Virus record (IMG/VR): IMGVR_UViG_3300005613_002208
Location: 1 to 25,124 of that record
Strand: one strand, 5' to 3'
Source: a virus
DNA length: 25,124 nt
This document shows, one piece after another, positions 1-7,308 of this stretch. The position numbers were made by a program, and so were the translations under genes. Each line of letters starts with the position of its first letter. Within the stretch, counting starts at the first letter, position 1. The notes below the pieces were generated by a model that ran no database searches, had not been told where the DNA came from, and saw only the letters and a program-made list of their open reading frames with translations.

Positions 1-1
1 T

Positions 2-1159
2 TATGAACGAGATGACTCTATTCCGAGAAAGACTGTCAGAGCTCAGGAACTCATTCTGGACCTCCTGAAAGAGAGAGCAGAGACGGGTCGAATCTACATC
101 ATGAACATCGATCACTGCAACTCACACTCTTCTTTTAAAGATAAGGTTGAGATGAGTAATCTTTGTCAAGAAATCACTCTGCCAACGGTTCCTCTTCAAC
201 ATATTGATGATGAAATGGGTGAGATTGCTCTCTGTATTCTCTCTGCGATTAATGTTGGTAAAGTGAAGTCTGATGAAGAACTTGAAGACTTATGTGATCT
301 TTCTGTTCGTGGTCTTGATGAGTTGATTGACTATCAAGAATACCCAATTAAAGCAGCAGAGATCTGTACTAAGGCACGTAGATCACTTGGTATTGGATTT
401 ATTGGTCTTGCACATTATCTTGCCAAACTTGGATTTAATTACGATTCCTTAGGGGCATGGGATGCAGTTCATAAACTAGCAGAATCCTTCCAGTATTATC
501 TCCTGAAAGCATCAAATCAACTTGCAAGGGAGAAAGGTCATTGTGAATACTTTGGTCGTACTAAGTATGCTGACGGTATTCTTCCAATCGACACTTACAA
601 AAAAGATGTAGACGATATTGCTAATCCAGAGTTGCAGCATGATTGGGATAGTTTACGGGATTCTATCAAAGAGTTCGGACTGCGACACAGCACGTTGTCC
701 GCACAGATGCCATCGGAGAGCAGTTCCGTTGTGTCAAATGCAACCAATGGAATCGAACCACCCAGAGATTATTTGTCCATTAAGAAATCCAAGAAAGGAC
801 CTCTTAAACAGATTGTTCCTGGGTATTCGCATCTCAAAAACAACTATACTCTTCTTTGGAATATGCCTAATAACACTGGTTATATCAATGTTGTTGCTAT
901 GATGCAAAAATTCTTTGACCAAGCTATCAGTGGTAATTGGTCTTATAATCCAGAGCACTATCCTGATGGTGAAGTTCCTACATCAGTCATGGCAAATGAT
1001 CTTTTAACTACATACAAATATGGATGGAAGACATCCTACTATCAGAACACTCACGATCAAAAGACTGATGAGGTAGAAGATAAGTCTTCCAAACTGGAAG
1101 CTTTGATGGTAGAATTAGAAAACGCTAACGAAGGGGAGTGTGAGTCCTGTGCAGTTTAA
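2..1159 (+). CDS. nrdA: Ribonucleoside-diphosphate reductase class Ia, alpha subunit (C-terminal part, cut by window edge)
   Basis: This is the catalytic subunit that reduces ribonucleoside diphosphates to deoxyribonucleotides for phage DNA synthesis. The frame is open from base 2, so the start lies outside the window; the ATG at 101 is internal. Family landmarks appear in order: SNLCQEITLP (radical Cys and the Glu two residues later), the second active-site Cys in ALCILSAINVG, the stretch PSESSSVVSNATNGIEPP, the tyrosine pair of the radical path in SYYQNTHD, and a C-terminal redox pair in CESCAV. All match E. coli NrdA closely as I remember it. The 3' end overlaps no confidently assigned start, but nrdB follows within 40 bases, as expected for a phage nucleotide-metabolism pair. 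Confidence 0.96.
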   Translation, partial: YERDDSIPRKTVRAQELILDLLKERAETGRIYIMNIDHCNSHSSFKDKVEMSNLCQEITLPTVPLQHIDDEMGEIALCILSAINVGKVKSDEELEDLCDLSVRGLDELIDYQEYPIKAAEICTKARRSLGIGFIGLAHYLAKLGFNYDSLGAWDAVHKLAESFQYYLLKASNQLAREKGHCEYFGRTKYADGILPIDTYKKDVDDIANPELQHDWDSLRDSIKEFGLRHSTLSAQMPSESSSVVSNATNGIEPPRDYLSIKKSKKGPLKQIVPGYSHLKNNYTLLWNMPNNTGYINVVAMMQKFFDQAISGNWSYNPEHYPDGEVPTSVMANDLLTTYKYGWKTSYYQNTHDQKTDEVEDKSSKLEALMVELENANEGECESCAV

Positions 1160-1196
1160 ACTCAACGACAATCCAGAATCTAGGAGAGTTGAAGGC

Positions 1197-2327
1197 ATGA
1201 CAGTTTTCAACGCCGACCAAGTAGACACCAAAAAACAACCAATGTTCTTTGGTGCTCCACTGGGAGTTCAAAGATATGATTCTTACAAGTATCCTATCTT
1301 TGATAAACTTACAACTCAACAGTTAGGATATTTTTGGAGACCTGAGGAGGTCTCTCTTCAAAAAGATCGTGGAGATTATCAAACACTGCGTCCAGAGCAA
1401 AAGCATATCTACACTTCTAACTTGAAGTATCAGATCATGCTGGACTCTGTGCAGGGTCGTGGTCCTGGGATGGCATTCATTCCCTACTGCTCCCTGCCTG
1501 AATTGGAAGCATGTATGACTGTGTGGGAATTCATGGAGATGATTCATAGTCGCTCCTATACTTACATCATCAAAAACGTGTATTCAAACCCCAGTGAGGT
1601 GTTTGATACTATTCTCACGGATGATCGTATTCTAGAACGTGCTGAGAGCGTTACAGGAGCGTATAACGACTTCATTCGTGAGGCACAGCAGTATGGTTCA
1701 TCTAACGCATGGGAACATGCGCTTGAAGGTGCTGGTACTTTCAAAGAAACAAGGTATGAACTCAAACGGAAACTCTTCCGCGCAATCGCAAATGTCAACG
1801 TTCTGGAAGGCATACGATTCTATGTGTCTTTCGCCTGTTCATTTGCCTTCGGTGAGCTCAAACTCATGGAAGGATCTGCTAAAATTATTTCCCTCATCGC
1901 ACGGGACGAAAACCAACACTTAGTTTTGACTCAGAATATTCTGAACAAGTGGGCAGAGGGTGATGATCCTGAAATGAAAAAGATTTTTGGGGAAGAGAAA
2001 GAGTGGTTGTATGCACTTTTTGACCGTGCTGTTAACGAAGAAAAACGTTGGGCACAATATCTCTTCAAAGACGGTAGTATGATTGGACTCAATGACAAAC
2101 TGCTTCATCAGTATGTTGAGTGGATTGCCAATCGTAGACTTAAAGCCATTGGCATGAAACCGTGCTATGATATTGCTGCCAAAAACAATCCACTACCATG
2201 GACTCAGCATTGGATTTCCTCTAAGGGTCTTCAAGTTGCCCCTCAGGAAACTGAGGTTGAGTCTTATATCGTCGGAGGTATTAAACAAGATGTCACAAAG
2301 AAAACATTTGCTGGATTCCAACTCTGA
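1197..2327 (+). CDS. nrdB: Ribonucleoside-diphosphate reductase class Ia, beta subunit
   Basis: This subunit carries the diferric centre and tyrosyl radical and pairs with NrdA. The ATG at 1197 gives 376 residues, the same length as E. coli NrdB, and follows AGGAG (1182-1186) with 10 bases between. A GTG at 1140 would add 19 residues but its only purine-rich tract is too close. With this start the metal and radical residues fall one position before those of E. coli: D83 in MLDSVQG, E114 and H117 in EMIH, and Y121 in SRSYT. The later ligands are the Glu in LEGIRFYVSF and the Glu and His in RDENQH. No truncation or intron is seen. Confidence 0.96.
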   Translation: MTVFNADQVDTKKQPMFFGAPLGVQRYDSYKYPIFDKLTTQQLGYFWRPEEVSLQKDRGDYQTLRPEQKHIYTSNLKYQIMLDSVQGRGPGMAFIPYCSLPELEACMTVWEFMEMIHSRSYTYIIKNVYSNPSEVFDTILTDDRILERAESVTGAYNDFIREAQQYGSSNAWEHALEGAGTFKETRYELKRKLFRAIANVNVLEGIRFYVSFACSFAFGELKLMEGSAKIISLIARDENQHLVLTQNILNKWAEGDDPEMKKIFGEEKEWLYALFDRAVNEEKRWAQYLFKDGSMIGLNDKLLHQYVEWIANRRLKAIGMKPCYDIAAKNNPLPWTQHWISSKGLQVAPQETEVESYIVGGIKQDVTKKTFAGFQL

Positions 2328-2517
2328 TGAGTTAGAGAATCAAAACATAGAAGCACCTCAAACTTGGACCGAAACCTATTTGGCATGGAAAGGTGCTACA
2401 CTTTCTGAGAAGCAACGTCAGCTTCTTACTGAGGGTCCTAAAAGTCTTACTGACTCTTGGGCTCTTGGTGCAATGAAACTCGATTATACAAAACATTTTG
2501 GTAGAAACAGATGGTAA
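2290..2517 (+). CDS. Small hypothetical protein overlapping nrdB
   Basis: A 75-residue protein of unknown function, beginning MSQRKHLLDSNSDELENQ and ending HFGRNRW. The ATG at 2290 lies 38 bases inside the end of nrdB in another frame and has GGAGG at 2274-2278, 11 bases upstream. The reading frame is open further upstream within nrdB, but that part is the shadow of nrdB. The protein is polar, with no membrane segment or recognisable motif. The stop TAA shares its last base with the next start (TAATG). The tight packing on both sides supports a real gene co-transcribed with nrdAB. Confidence 0.7.
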   Translation: MSQRKHLLDSNSDELENQNIEAPQTWTETYLAWKGATLSEKQRQLLTEGPKSLTDSWALGAMKLDYTKHFGRNRW

Positions 2518-2675
2518 TGTCTAGAAATGAACTTACACGCGATGAAATGAAAATGCGCGTTCTAAAACTTAAAGACAAGTTATATCGTGAACCTCATGGT
2601 GGCGATTATGAACTGAACCTTACCCATAAATATTTGGACGAGGTATTGAATATCATTGAAGAATATAGAGTGTGA
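2517..2675 (+). CDS. Small hypothetical protein (52 aa)
   Basis: A short charged protein starting MSRNELTRDEMKMRVLKLKD and ending NIIEEYRV. The start overlaps the stop of the preceding gene (TAATG). It is probably alpha-helical from its composition and has no cysteines or membrane segment. I do not recognise a function. Its 3' end overlaps the start of the GIY-YIG gene in another frame, in keeping with the tight packing here. Confidence 0.65.
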   Translation: MSRNELTRDEMKMRVLKLKDKLYREPHGGDYELNLTHKYLDEVLNIIEEYRV

Positions 2676-3111
2676 TTATGAAAATCCCTGGATTTTTGAA
2701 GGACGCCCTTTCACATCCGATGACATTGGTGATTGCTACGGTTTTGTGTACCGCATCACTAACATCGCTAATGGTAAAAAATACATCGGAAGAAAATATT
2801 TCTGGCAAAAACGAAAACCTAGAACTTGTTCTAGTAATGCACGGAGGAGAAGAGTTACAACTGAAAGTAACTGGAAAAAATACTACGGAAGTTGTCCAGA
2901 GCTTAAAGAAGATATTGCAAAATATGGACATTCTTCCTTCAAACGAGAAATCCTATCTTTACATTCCACAGTAGGAAAAACTAATTTTGAGGAGACCCGT
3001 CAACTTTTTCTTAACAATGTCTTAACGGAATCCTTGACAGACGGGACCCCTGCATACTATAATAGCAACATCTTAGGAAGGTACTACCGAAAGGACTACT
3101 TTTCTAAATAA
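2656..3111 (+). CDS. GIY-YIG nuclease domain protein
   Basis: A 151-residue protein with the GIY-YIG pattern near the N-terminus: YGFVYRI at about residues 28-34 and KKYIGRK at about 41-47, followed by the basic stretch RKYFWQKRKPR. A conserved-looking NWKKYYGSCPELKEDI segment and a Glu-containing NFEETRQLF segment follow. The family includes free-standing phage homing endonucleases and repair-type nucleases. The frame contains no ATG at all. The only usable start after the in-frame stop at 2647 is TTG at 2656, with GAGG at 2640-2643, 12 bases upstream. Its position among small genes beside nrdAB suits a free-standing nuclease; whether it still cuts DNA cannot be told. Confidence 0.75.
   Translation: MKNIECDYENPWIFEGRPFTSDDIGDCYGFVYRITNIANGKKYIGRKYFWQKRKPRTCSSNARRRRVTTESNWKKYYGSCPELKEDIAKYGHSSFKREILSLHSTVGKTNFEETRQLFLNNVLTESLTDGTPAYYNSNILGRYYRKDYFSK
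3103..3110 (+). promoter_or_regulatory. Possible variant late promoter TCTAAATA
   Basis: The octamer TCTAAATA differs from the T4 late consensus TATAAATA at position 2. If used, transcription would start near 3116, just ahead of the hairpin-rich leader of the lysozyme-like gene. It overlaps the end of the GIY-YIG gene. This is a weak call based on position and similarity. Confidence 0.25.
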
Positions 3112-3115
3112 CATG

Positions 3116-3185
3116 AGCCGTGGGCACTGCCCCTGAGAAGGGGAACCTCTCCCTTGCCTAGACGGATGTTGAGTTTACCATTCAA
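3116..3185 (+). promoter_or_regulatory. Structured leader ahead of the lysozyme-like gene
   Basis: A 70-base stretch without a gene that can form three competing hairpins: GGGC/GCCC (3122-3125 with 3129-3132), CCCC/GGGG (3130-3133 with 3140-3143) and AAGGG/CCCTT (3138-3142 with 3151-3155). Because they share bases, only some can exist at once, which is the usual layout of a switching leader. No classical Shine-Dalgarno sequence precedes the ATG at 3186. I do not recognise the RNA class. Confidence 0.4.
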
Positions 3186-3800
3186 ATGTTCAAAAAAATC
3201 CTGCCACTTGTTTTGGCAACCTCTATTCCTGCTGCTTGTGCTTATCCAACGTTAAGTGATATCAAAGCACCACCAGCAGTAAATGAAGCAGTTGTTGGAG
3301 AAGTAAATCCAGAAAAGGTTGTAAAAATCGAAGTGGAAGAGAAAAAATGGAAGTGTCCCACATGTTCCCCTGCTGAACAATACGTTTTAGAACAACTCCA
3401 AGAAAAGACAAATATCGTTGATCGTAATGCACTCGCAACAATTCTTGGAAATATTAAATCAGAAAGTAACTTCCATGCCAATATTTGTGAGGGAGGTGCT
3501 AGGGTTTCTTATTATAATTGCCATCGCGGTGGTTACGGACTCATTCAGTGGACCTCTACGGGTCGCTATTTGGGGTTAGGTTCTTTTGCTAGAAAGTATA
3601 ATTGTGATCCCTCAGAATTGAAGTGCCAGACACGTTATATGATTAATGAACCTATCTTTCAAAAGTATCTGCCAGAGTTTGAGGGAACGGGGCGTCCTGT
3701 AAGGCAATATATGGTTGCTGCTTTTTATTGGTTAGGTTGGGGCATTAAAGGAAACCGTGAGTTATATGCATATGACTATGTTAAAAAGTTTGTATTCTAA
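3186..3800 (+). CDS. Exported lysozyme-like protein (phage tail-tip lysozyme domain)
   Basis: A 204-residue protein with a Sec-type signal peptide: MFKK, a hydrophobic core, then a likely cleavage after ACA at about residue 19. After a variable, Glu/Lys-rich linker, the segment from about residue 60 to the end resembles the phage tail-tip lysozyme family: NALATILGNIKSESNFHANI, GGYGLIQWTSTGRYLGL and CQTRYMINE. Glu93 in KSESNF is the likely catalytic acid. Several cysteines (about residues 57, 60, 101 and 112) could form disulfides outside the cytoplasm. It would cleave peptidoglycan either from the virion or after export during lysis. It heads a run of genes for exported and membrane proteins. 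Confidence 0.75.
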   Translation: MFKKILPLVLATSIPAACAYPTLSDIKAPPAVNEAVVGEVNPEKVVKIEVEEKKWKCPTCSPAEQYVLEQLQEKTNIVDRNALATILGNIKSESNFHANICEGGARVSYYNCHRGGYGLIQWTSTGRYLGLGSFARKYNCDPSELKCQTRYMINEPIFQKYLPEFEGTGRPVRQYMVAAFYWLGWGIKGNRELYAYDYVKKFVF

Positions 3801-4021
3801 TGAATCAAGATTGGCGCTACGACAATGATCGTTTAAAACTTCGGGAGAAAGTATTAAATATTCTTCTCACGAAGTTTGGTGGGCAAATGGATAGCGGAAG
3901 ACCTAAATATTCAACACAGTCCATTTATGAGTGTGCTCATGATTGGGTATCACAAGGACACAAAACTCATTTTGGGATTGTGAAATATTTTGAGGCTTAC
4001 TATGCGAAAATTTATTCTTAG
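3800..4021 (+). CDS. Small hypothetical protein (73 aa)
   Basis: The start ATG shares its first base with the stop of the lysozyme-like gene (TAATG), suggesting translational coupling. The protein begins MNQDWRYDNDRLKLREKVLN and is soluble and mixed-charge, with no signal peptide or membrane segment. I do not recognise a function. Its last 20 bases overlap the start of the next gene. Confidence 0.65.
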   Translation: MNQDWRYDNDRLKLREKVLNILLTKFGGQMDSGRPKYSTQSIYECAHDWVSQGHKTHFGIVKYFEAYYAKIYS

Positions 4022-4655
4022 TGCTCTGCTTTTAATAGCATCACCCGTCCTTGCTGAACCAACCAAAGGATACTTTACTATGGATGCAATGGGATGTATG
4101 TTGCTCCAAGAATGTAAAGATAATGTCCACCAAATTTTTAGTATCAACGATCTTAAAAATAGGTATCCCGAGTCTGATTATAACGCTGTTGCTGATGAGT
4201 TTAACCAGATGCTGGTGTCCCTTAATCAGATCGGAGTTGTGGTTTTTCTAGCAGATCAAAAATATTTCCCACCTGGTCACCGTGGCGTTTATCATACCGT
4301 AAGTAATAATTTTTATCTTAATGATGCTTTTATGCATCGCCAAAGTACTTTGATGAGTGTCATGCGTCATGAAGGATGGCACGTGGCACAAGACTGTATG
4401 GCAGGAACTATTGATAATAGTATGATTGCTATCATTAAACCAGAAGAAGATGTTCCTGCATACTGGGCAGCAATCGCAAAAGATACATATCCAGCACAAT
4501 CACTTCCATGGGAACGTGAAGCTATGTGGGCAGGACATACTGCTGGCATGACACAGGAAGCACTTCATGCTTGTGCTGCTGGAAATATGTGGGAAGTGTA
4601 TCCCCCAACACCATTAACTGAAAAGTGGTTGCGCCAGAACGACTTTATTAGATAA
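4002..4655 (+). CDS. Exported protein with an HExxH zinc-protease-like motif
   Basis: A 217-residue protein whose signal peptide MRKFILSALLLIASPVLAEP should be cleaved after VLA (residue 18). The ATG at 4002 has TGAGG at 3991-3995, 6 bases upstream, and places the signal at the true N-terminus; an upstream TTG at 3990 would bury it. Residues 123-127 read HEGWH, matching HExxH, the zinc site of many metallopeptidases, preceded by a hydrophobic TLMSVMR helix. Downstream acidic residues (for example EREAMWAG) could supply a third ligand. The protein may act on envelope proteins or peptidoglycan cross-links, given the lysozyme-like neighbour. Substrate and activity are inferred only. Confidence 0.65.
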   Translation: MRKFILSALLLIASPVLAEPTKGYFTMDAMGCMLLQECKDNVHQIFSINDLKNRYPESDYNAVADEFNQMLVSLNQIGVVVFLADQKYFPPGHRGVYHTVSNNFYLNDAFMHRQSTLMSVMRHEGWHVAQDCMAGTIDNSMIAIIKPEEDVPAYWAAIAKDTYPAQSLPWEREAMWAGHTAGMTQEALHACAAGNMWEVYPPTPLTEKWLRQNDFIR

Positions 4656-4658
4656 ATA
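4651..4658 (+). promoter_or_regulatory. T4-type late promoter GATAAATA
   Basis: GATAAATA matches the T4 late octamer TATAAATA at seven of eight positions. The predicted start near 4664 leaves a 17-base leader before the ATG at 4681. The same octamer and spacing occur on the minus strand at 8244-8237, which supports both. Confidence 0.5.
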
Positions 4659-4680
4659 GGAATGCCTGATCTCTCTACAA

Positions 4681-5010
4681 ATGTCTGATAAAAAGACAGC
4701 AGTTGTAGAAGAAAAGCACCACGAACATGAAGATAAAGGTGAAGTTTTAGGTAATCTGGTGAAAGTAGTTGTACTTATATGGTCTGCTTCTCTTCTCACA
4801 TTTAGTTACGTTAGACTTCCAAACGGTCAAAAAATTCTTGACTTTGACCCTACCTTCATTGCCTCAGTATTCTCTGGTTCATTAGCTGCTTTTGGTCTTT
4901 CTCCTGCCAAAAATGGTGGAAATGGAAATGGTCAACAAAAACAAGCACAAAAGAAAGAACCAGAAGTTGTTTCCGCTATCGAGCCTAAAAAAGATGCAAA
5001 AACTGATTAA
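4681..5010 (+). CDS. Small membrane protein, holin candidate
   Basis: A 109-residue protein with a charged N-terminus rich in His, Glu and Lys, then two hydrophobic stretches: VVVLIWSASLLTFSYV (about 29-44) and FIASVFSGSLAAFGLS (about 59-74). The tail is polar and rich in Gly, Asn, Gln and Lys. Two short membrane segments, small size and a charged tail fit a class II holin, and the neighbours include a peptidoglycan-enzyme-like protein. There is no sequence signature that proves holin function. It starts a possible late transcription unit (octamer at 4651). The last 17 bases overlap the next gene. Confidence 0.6.
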   Translation: MSDKKTAVVEEKHHEHEDKGEVLGNLVKVVVLIWSASLLTFSYVRLPNGQKILDFDPTFIASVFSGSLAAFGLSPAKNGGNGNGQQKQAQKKEPEVVSAIEPKKDAKTD

Positions 5011-5215
5011 TGTTGTAGCACTTCTATCTGGTTTAGTTTCTCTCACCACTGTTGCTGGAACAGTGTATCTTTATAAAAATGCAGATACAATGATTGAAAG
5101 TGCAAGAGAGGAGATTGTGAGAGAAATTTCAGAAGCACTTCCAAAAATCATTGAACCATTGATGCCAAACGTTTCAGAGTTTCCTAAAACAACTGGTCCT
5201 GCTATTCCATTCTGA
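4994..5215 (+). CDS. Small membrane-anchored protein (73 aa)
   Basis: The protein begins MQKLINVVALLSGLVSLTTV, one N-terminal membrane segment, followed by YKNADTMIESAREEIVREI, an amphipathic helix, and a proline-containing tail. The ATG at 4994 lies inside the preceding gene in another frame. The topology (one helix, short polar domain) would suit a spanin-like or holin-partner protein, but there is no lipobox and no clear motif. Function unknown. Confidence 0.6.
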   Translation: MQKLINVVALLSGLVSLTTVAGTVYLYKNADTMIESAREEIVREISEALPKIIEPLMPNVSEFPKTTGPAIPF

Positions 5216-5217
5216 TC

Positions 5218-5865
5218 ATGGAAACTGGTGATTACTATCCAGCAGAACACTGCCCTTATAAAACACCAACGAGGAGGAAATCACCAATGAAATGGTTTAT
5301 TGGCATTGTTGGAGCAACGATAGGAATTGCTCATATTGGAGTTCTGGGTCATCTGATTAATCTTACTGGCAAGTATGCAGATCGTCCTCAGTTTCCATCG
5401 ATCAACTTACCAACTGGTGGAGATTATTCATCCTACGATGTTAATGTCGGAAAGGATGGATACTCTATTAAGTATAAAGCAAATGATCCGAAGGTGATGT
5501 CTTCGGAAAGATCATTAGATGTTGATAAAAAGAAAAATGGATGGTTTGGTGGTGGCAGCGAAAAGCGTAGTGAGTATCGCCGTGATGAGTACACTATTAA
5601 CGGCACTCGTAATATTGGTGCAGGAGGTGCCGCAACAGACGGTGAGGGAAAGTCTGCGAAAGACGTAGAGTGCATAGTGGCGGACGCTGGCGCACGGAGT
5701 CAAGGTGCAATGGCAGGGACAGCAATTAGTGCTGGGGTTCTTGTTCCTGCTGTAATGAATATTCCATATGTCGGATGGTTAGCCGCAGGATGGGCAACTT
5801 TGTTGGGAAATAAAGTTGGTAGCGAAGTAGGATCAGAAGTTGGATCAATATTCAATGATTGCTAA
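5218..5865 (+). CDS. Membrane protein with glycine-rich C-terminal region
   Basis: Up to 215 residues. The first ATG (5218) is two bases after the previous stop but has no ribosome site. A second in-frame ATG at 5287 is preceded by a perfect AGGAGG (5272-5277, 9 bases away), which in the longer reading would encode two rare Arg AGG codons. The shorter form starts MKWFIGIVGATIGIAHIGVL, a membrane segment, and may be the main product; the longer span is given because the frame is open and packed. Later parts include GWFGGGSEKRSEYRRDEY and a hydrophobic alanine/glycine-rich stretch AISAGVLVPAVMN, then GWLAAGWATLLGNKVGSEVG, which could insert in a membrane. Function unknown. Confidence 0.65.
   Translation: METGDYYPAEHCPYKTPTRRKSPMKWFIGIVGATIGIAHIGVLGHLINLTGKYADRPQFPSINLPTGGDYSSYDVNVGKDGYSIKYKANDPKVMSSERSLDVDKKKNGWFGGGSEKRSEYRRDEYTINGTRNIGAGGAATDGEGKSAKDVECIVADAGARSQGAMAGTAISAGVLVPAVMNIPYVGWLAAGWATLLGNKVGSEVGSEVGSIFNDC
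5272..5277 (+). promoter_or_regulatory. Strong internal Shine-Dalgarno sequence
   Basis: AGGAGG, fully complementary to the 16S rRNA 3' end, ends 9 bases before the in-frame ATG at 5287. It argues that translation of this gene starts, wholly or partly, at 5287 instead of 5218. Confidence 0.6.
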
Positions 5866-6653
5866 TGGAAATACCTGATGTTTCTGCTGATAATATTAAT
5901 ATTAGAAAGTTAGAAATACCAAATATTCCTGATTGGTTAATGACACCATCTCAGGCAATTCCTCCTGTTGTTCCTGTAACACAGCAGATTGGAGTTCCTA
6001 TTGTTGATATGCCTGGATGTGTTGAGGCACATGAGACAAACAATGCAAAAAACAATCAAGTAAAGTCAGATGATGAAAGAGGAGTACAGACGTATTGCGA
6101 TTCTGGTCTTCCTAGTTTTAATCCTATTCAGTTTGAACCTGAACAGGTAATTCCGACTCGACCAGCTGGGATTCCAAAAACACAGACACCAGAGAAACCT
6201 AAACCTCCTGCTTCTCCTGAGTTGCCGACACCTAAAACTCCTGCTGCTACTGCTAAGATAGATTGTCCAACAGCATCACAACAGGCAAAAGAACCTGTTG
6301 GAACATATATTGAAGGTTTTCGAAAGAAAGTTATTGAATATAAACTTATCAACAATGAATGTATTCAGATCACAGAGAAAGTACCAATCCCAGAACAGAT
6401 CATTGCTGGTGCTCCCAGTGCTGGTGTCGTGATGACAACTGCTAGTATTGCTGTCGTTGCAACAGCATCAGCACTTATGGCAAAACCGCTGGCAGATGTC
6501 CTATTAAAGGTCATCAAACCAACGGTCAAGAAAGTGATGAAGAAGATTTCTAAACTACGGGGGAAGAAACCTAAGGTTTTGTCTTTAAAGGACCGCCAAG
6601 ATCAGCAGCGTTTGTACTCACACGCCCTGAGGAAGTTGAAGGGGAAGGAATAG
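5865..6653 (+). CDS. Proline-rich membrane protein of unknown function
   Basis: A 262-residue protein whose ATG shares a base with the previous stop (TAATG). Residues 1-150 are rich in proline, with repeated short runs such as PKTQTPEKPKPPASPELPTP and PTPKTPAA, typical of an extended spacer. A hydrophobic alanine-rich helix follows near residues 187-210 (VVMTTASIAVVATASALMA), and the C-terminus is strongly basic (KPTVKKVMKKISKLRGKKPK). This layout fits a protein that spans a membrane or the periplasm, with a basic tail inside. The final 83 bases are also coding on the opposite strand. I do not recognise a family. Confidence 0.65.
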   Translation: MEIPDVSADNINIRKLEIPNIPDWLMTPSQAIPPVVPVTQQIGVPIVDMPGCVEAHETNNAKNNQVKSDDERGVQTYCDSGLPSFNPIQFEPEQVIPTRPAGIPKTQTPEKPKPPASPELPTPKTPAATAKIDCPTASQQAKEPVGTYIEGFRKKVIEYKLINNECIQITEKVPIPEQIIAGAPSAGVVMTTASIAVVATASALMAKPLADVLLKVIKPTVKKVMKKISKLRGKKPKVLSLKDRQDQQRLYSHALRKLKGKE

Positions 6654-7308
6654 AATGCACGTGTGGTTTGATGTAAGTAACATTATTAACCATTACATCA
6701 GCACACACTTTATAGTATGGGGATTTGGGGTGGAAACTAATACCCTGCTTCATCAACTCACCACAGTTTTTAAGTCTTGCAATCTCAAAATCTAATCTCT
6801 TATTAGCAGTTGTCTGCTGCATCAAAGCGATGTTAGCAGCAGCTGCTTCTTTACATTGATCTTGTAGTTTCTTATCTTGTGGAATACTCCATGTCGCAGA
6901 CACACCCACAGATAAGTTGTAGTTATCTTTTTGTCCCGTTCTTGTAGGAACATTATAAAGAATGGCACCAGGATTATCAGGAACTCCATCTGGGATGATA
7001 TTTCCTTCATCATCAAAAGCACCAGATAGATCTCTCATATCATAAACAGGACTATCATAATATGCTTCATATGGTTTCGTTGCTGATGCAGCACCAGTTA
7101 CATATGGAGTGATGTTAAGAGTGGGCCCTTGGCATTGAATACCAGCACCGTATGTGTTTGTAATGTATGGTCCTTGAAGAACTTGTATAGCTTGGTTTGT
7201 AACGCTGCCGCTGGAATTAGCAACAGGAGCAGCAGTAGCAGAGACACCACCAACAGTTTCAGCATAAGAAGGAGATGAAAGAAATAATGATAATACTATT
7301 GTTGGAAT
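6571..7308 (-). CDS. Exported protein of unknown function, start codon uncertain
   Basis: The frame from about 7311 down to 6571 encodes a hydrophobic signal-like segment IVLSLFLSSPSYA (cleavage before ETVGG), then about 225 residues with Gly/Ser/Thr-rich and Tyr-rich parts, YDSPVYDMRDLSGAFDDEGN, and a helical region KKLQDQCKEAAAANIALMQQ ending in a Cys-containing KNCGELMKQG segment. No ATG, GTG or TTG lies between the upstream gene's end and the signal segment. The coordinate given uses ATT at 7308, about 14 bases before the upstream stop. The frame stays open to an ATG at 7467, deep in the upstream gene, which would bury the signal. The 3' end overlaps the plus-strand gene by 83 bases. Confidence 0.6.
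   Translation of the reverse strand: MPTIVLSLFLSSPSYAETVGGVSATAAPVANSSGSVTNQAIQVLQGPYITNTYGAGIQCQGPTLNITPYVTGAASATKPYEAYYDSPVYDMRDLSGAFDDEGNIIPDGVPDNPGAILYNVPTRTGQKDNYNLSVGVSATWSIPQDKKLQDQCKEAAAANIALMQQTTANKRLDFEIARLKNCGELMKQGISFHPKSPYYKVCADVMVNNVTYIKPHVHSIPSPSTSSGRVSTNAADLGGPLKTKP

Noticed and set aside
1140-1196. GTG start of nrdB at 1140.
   Set aside because: Its purine-rich tract is only two to three bases away, while ATG 1197 has a well-spaced ribosome site and gives the usual family length.
2678-2974. A 98-codon frame overlapping the GIY-YIG gene, with an apparent membrane segment.
   Set aside because: The GIY-YIG frame has clear family motifs through the same bases, the alternative start lacks a good ribosome site, and frames of this length occur by chance elsewhere in the window. 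It stays possible that it is overprinted.
3112-3185. Glutamine riboswitch ahead of the lysozyme-like gene.
   Set aside because: Only a loose resemblance to GACGGAAG is present; the flanking conserved segments of the glnA and downstream-peptide motifs are missing.
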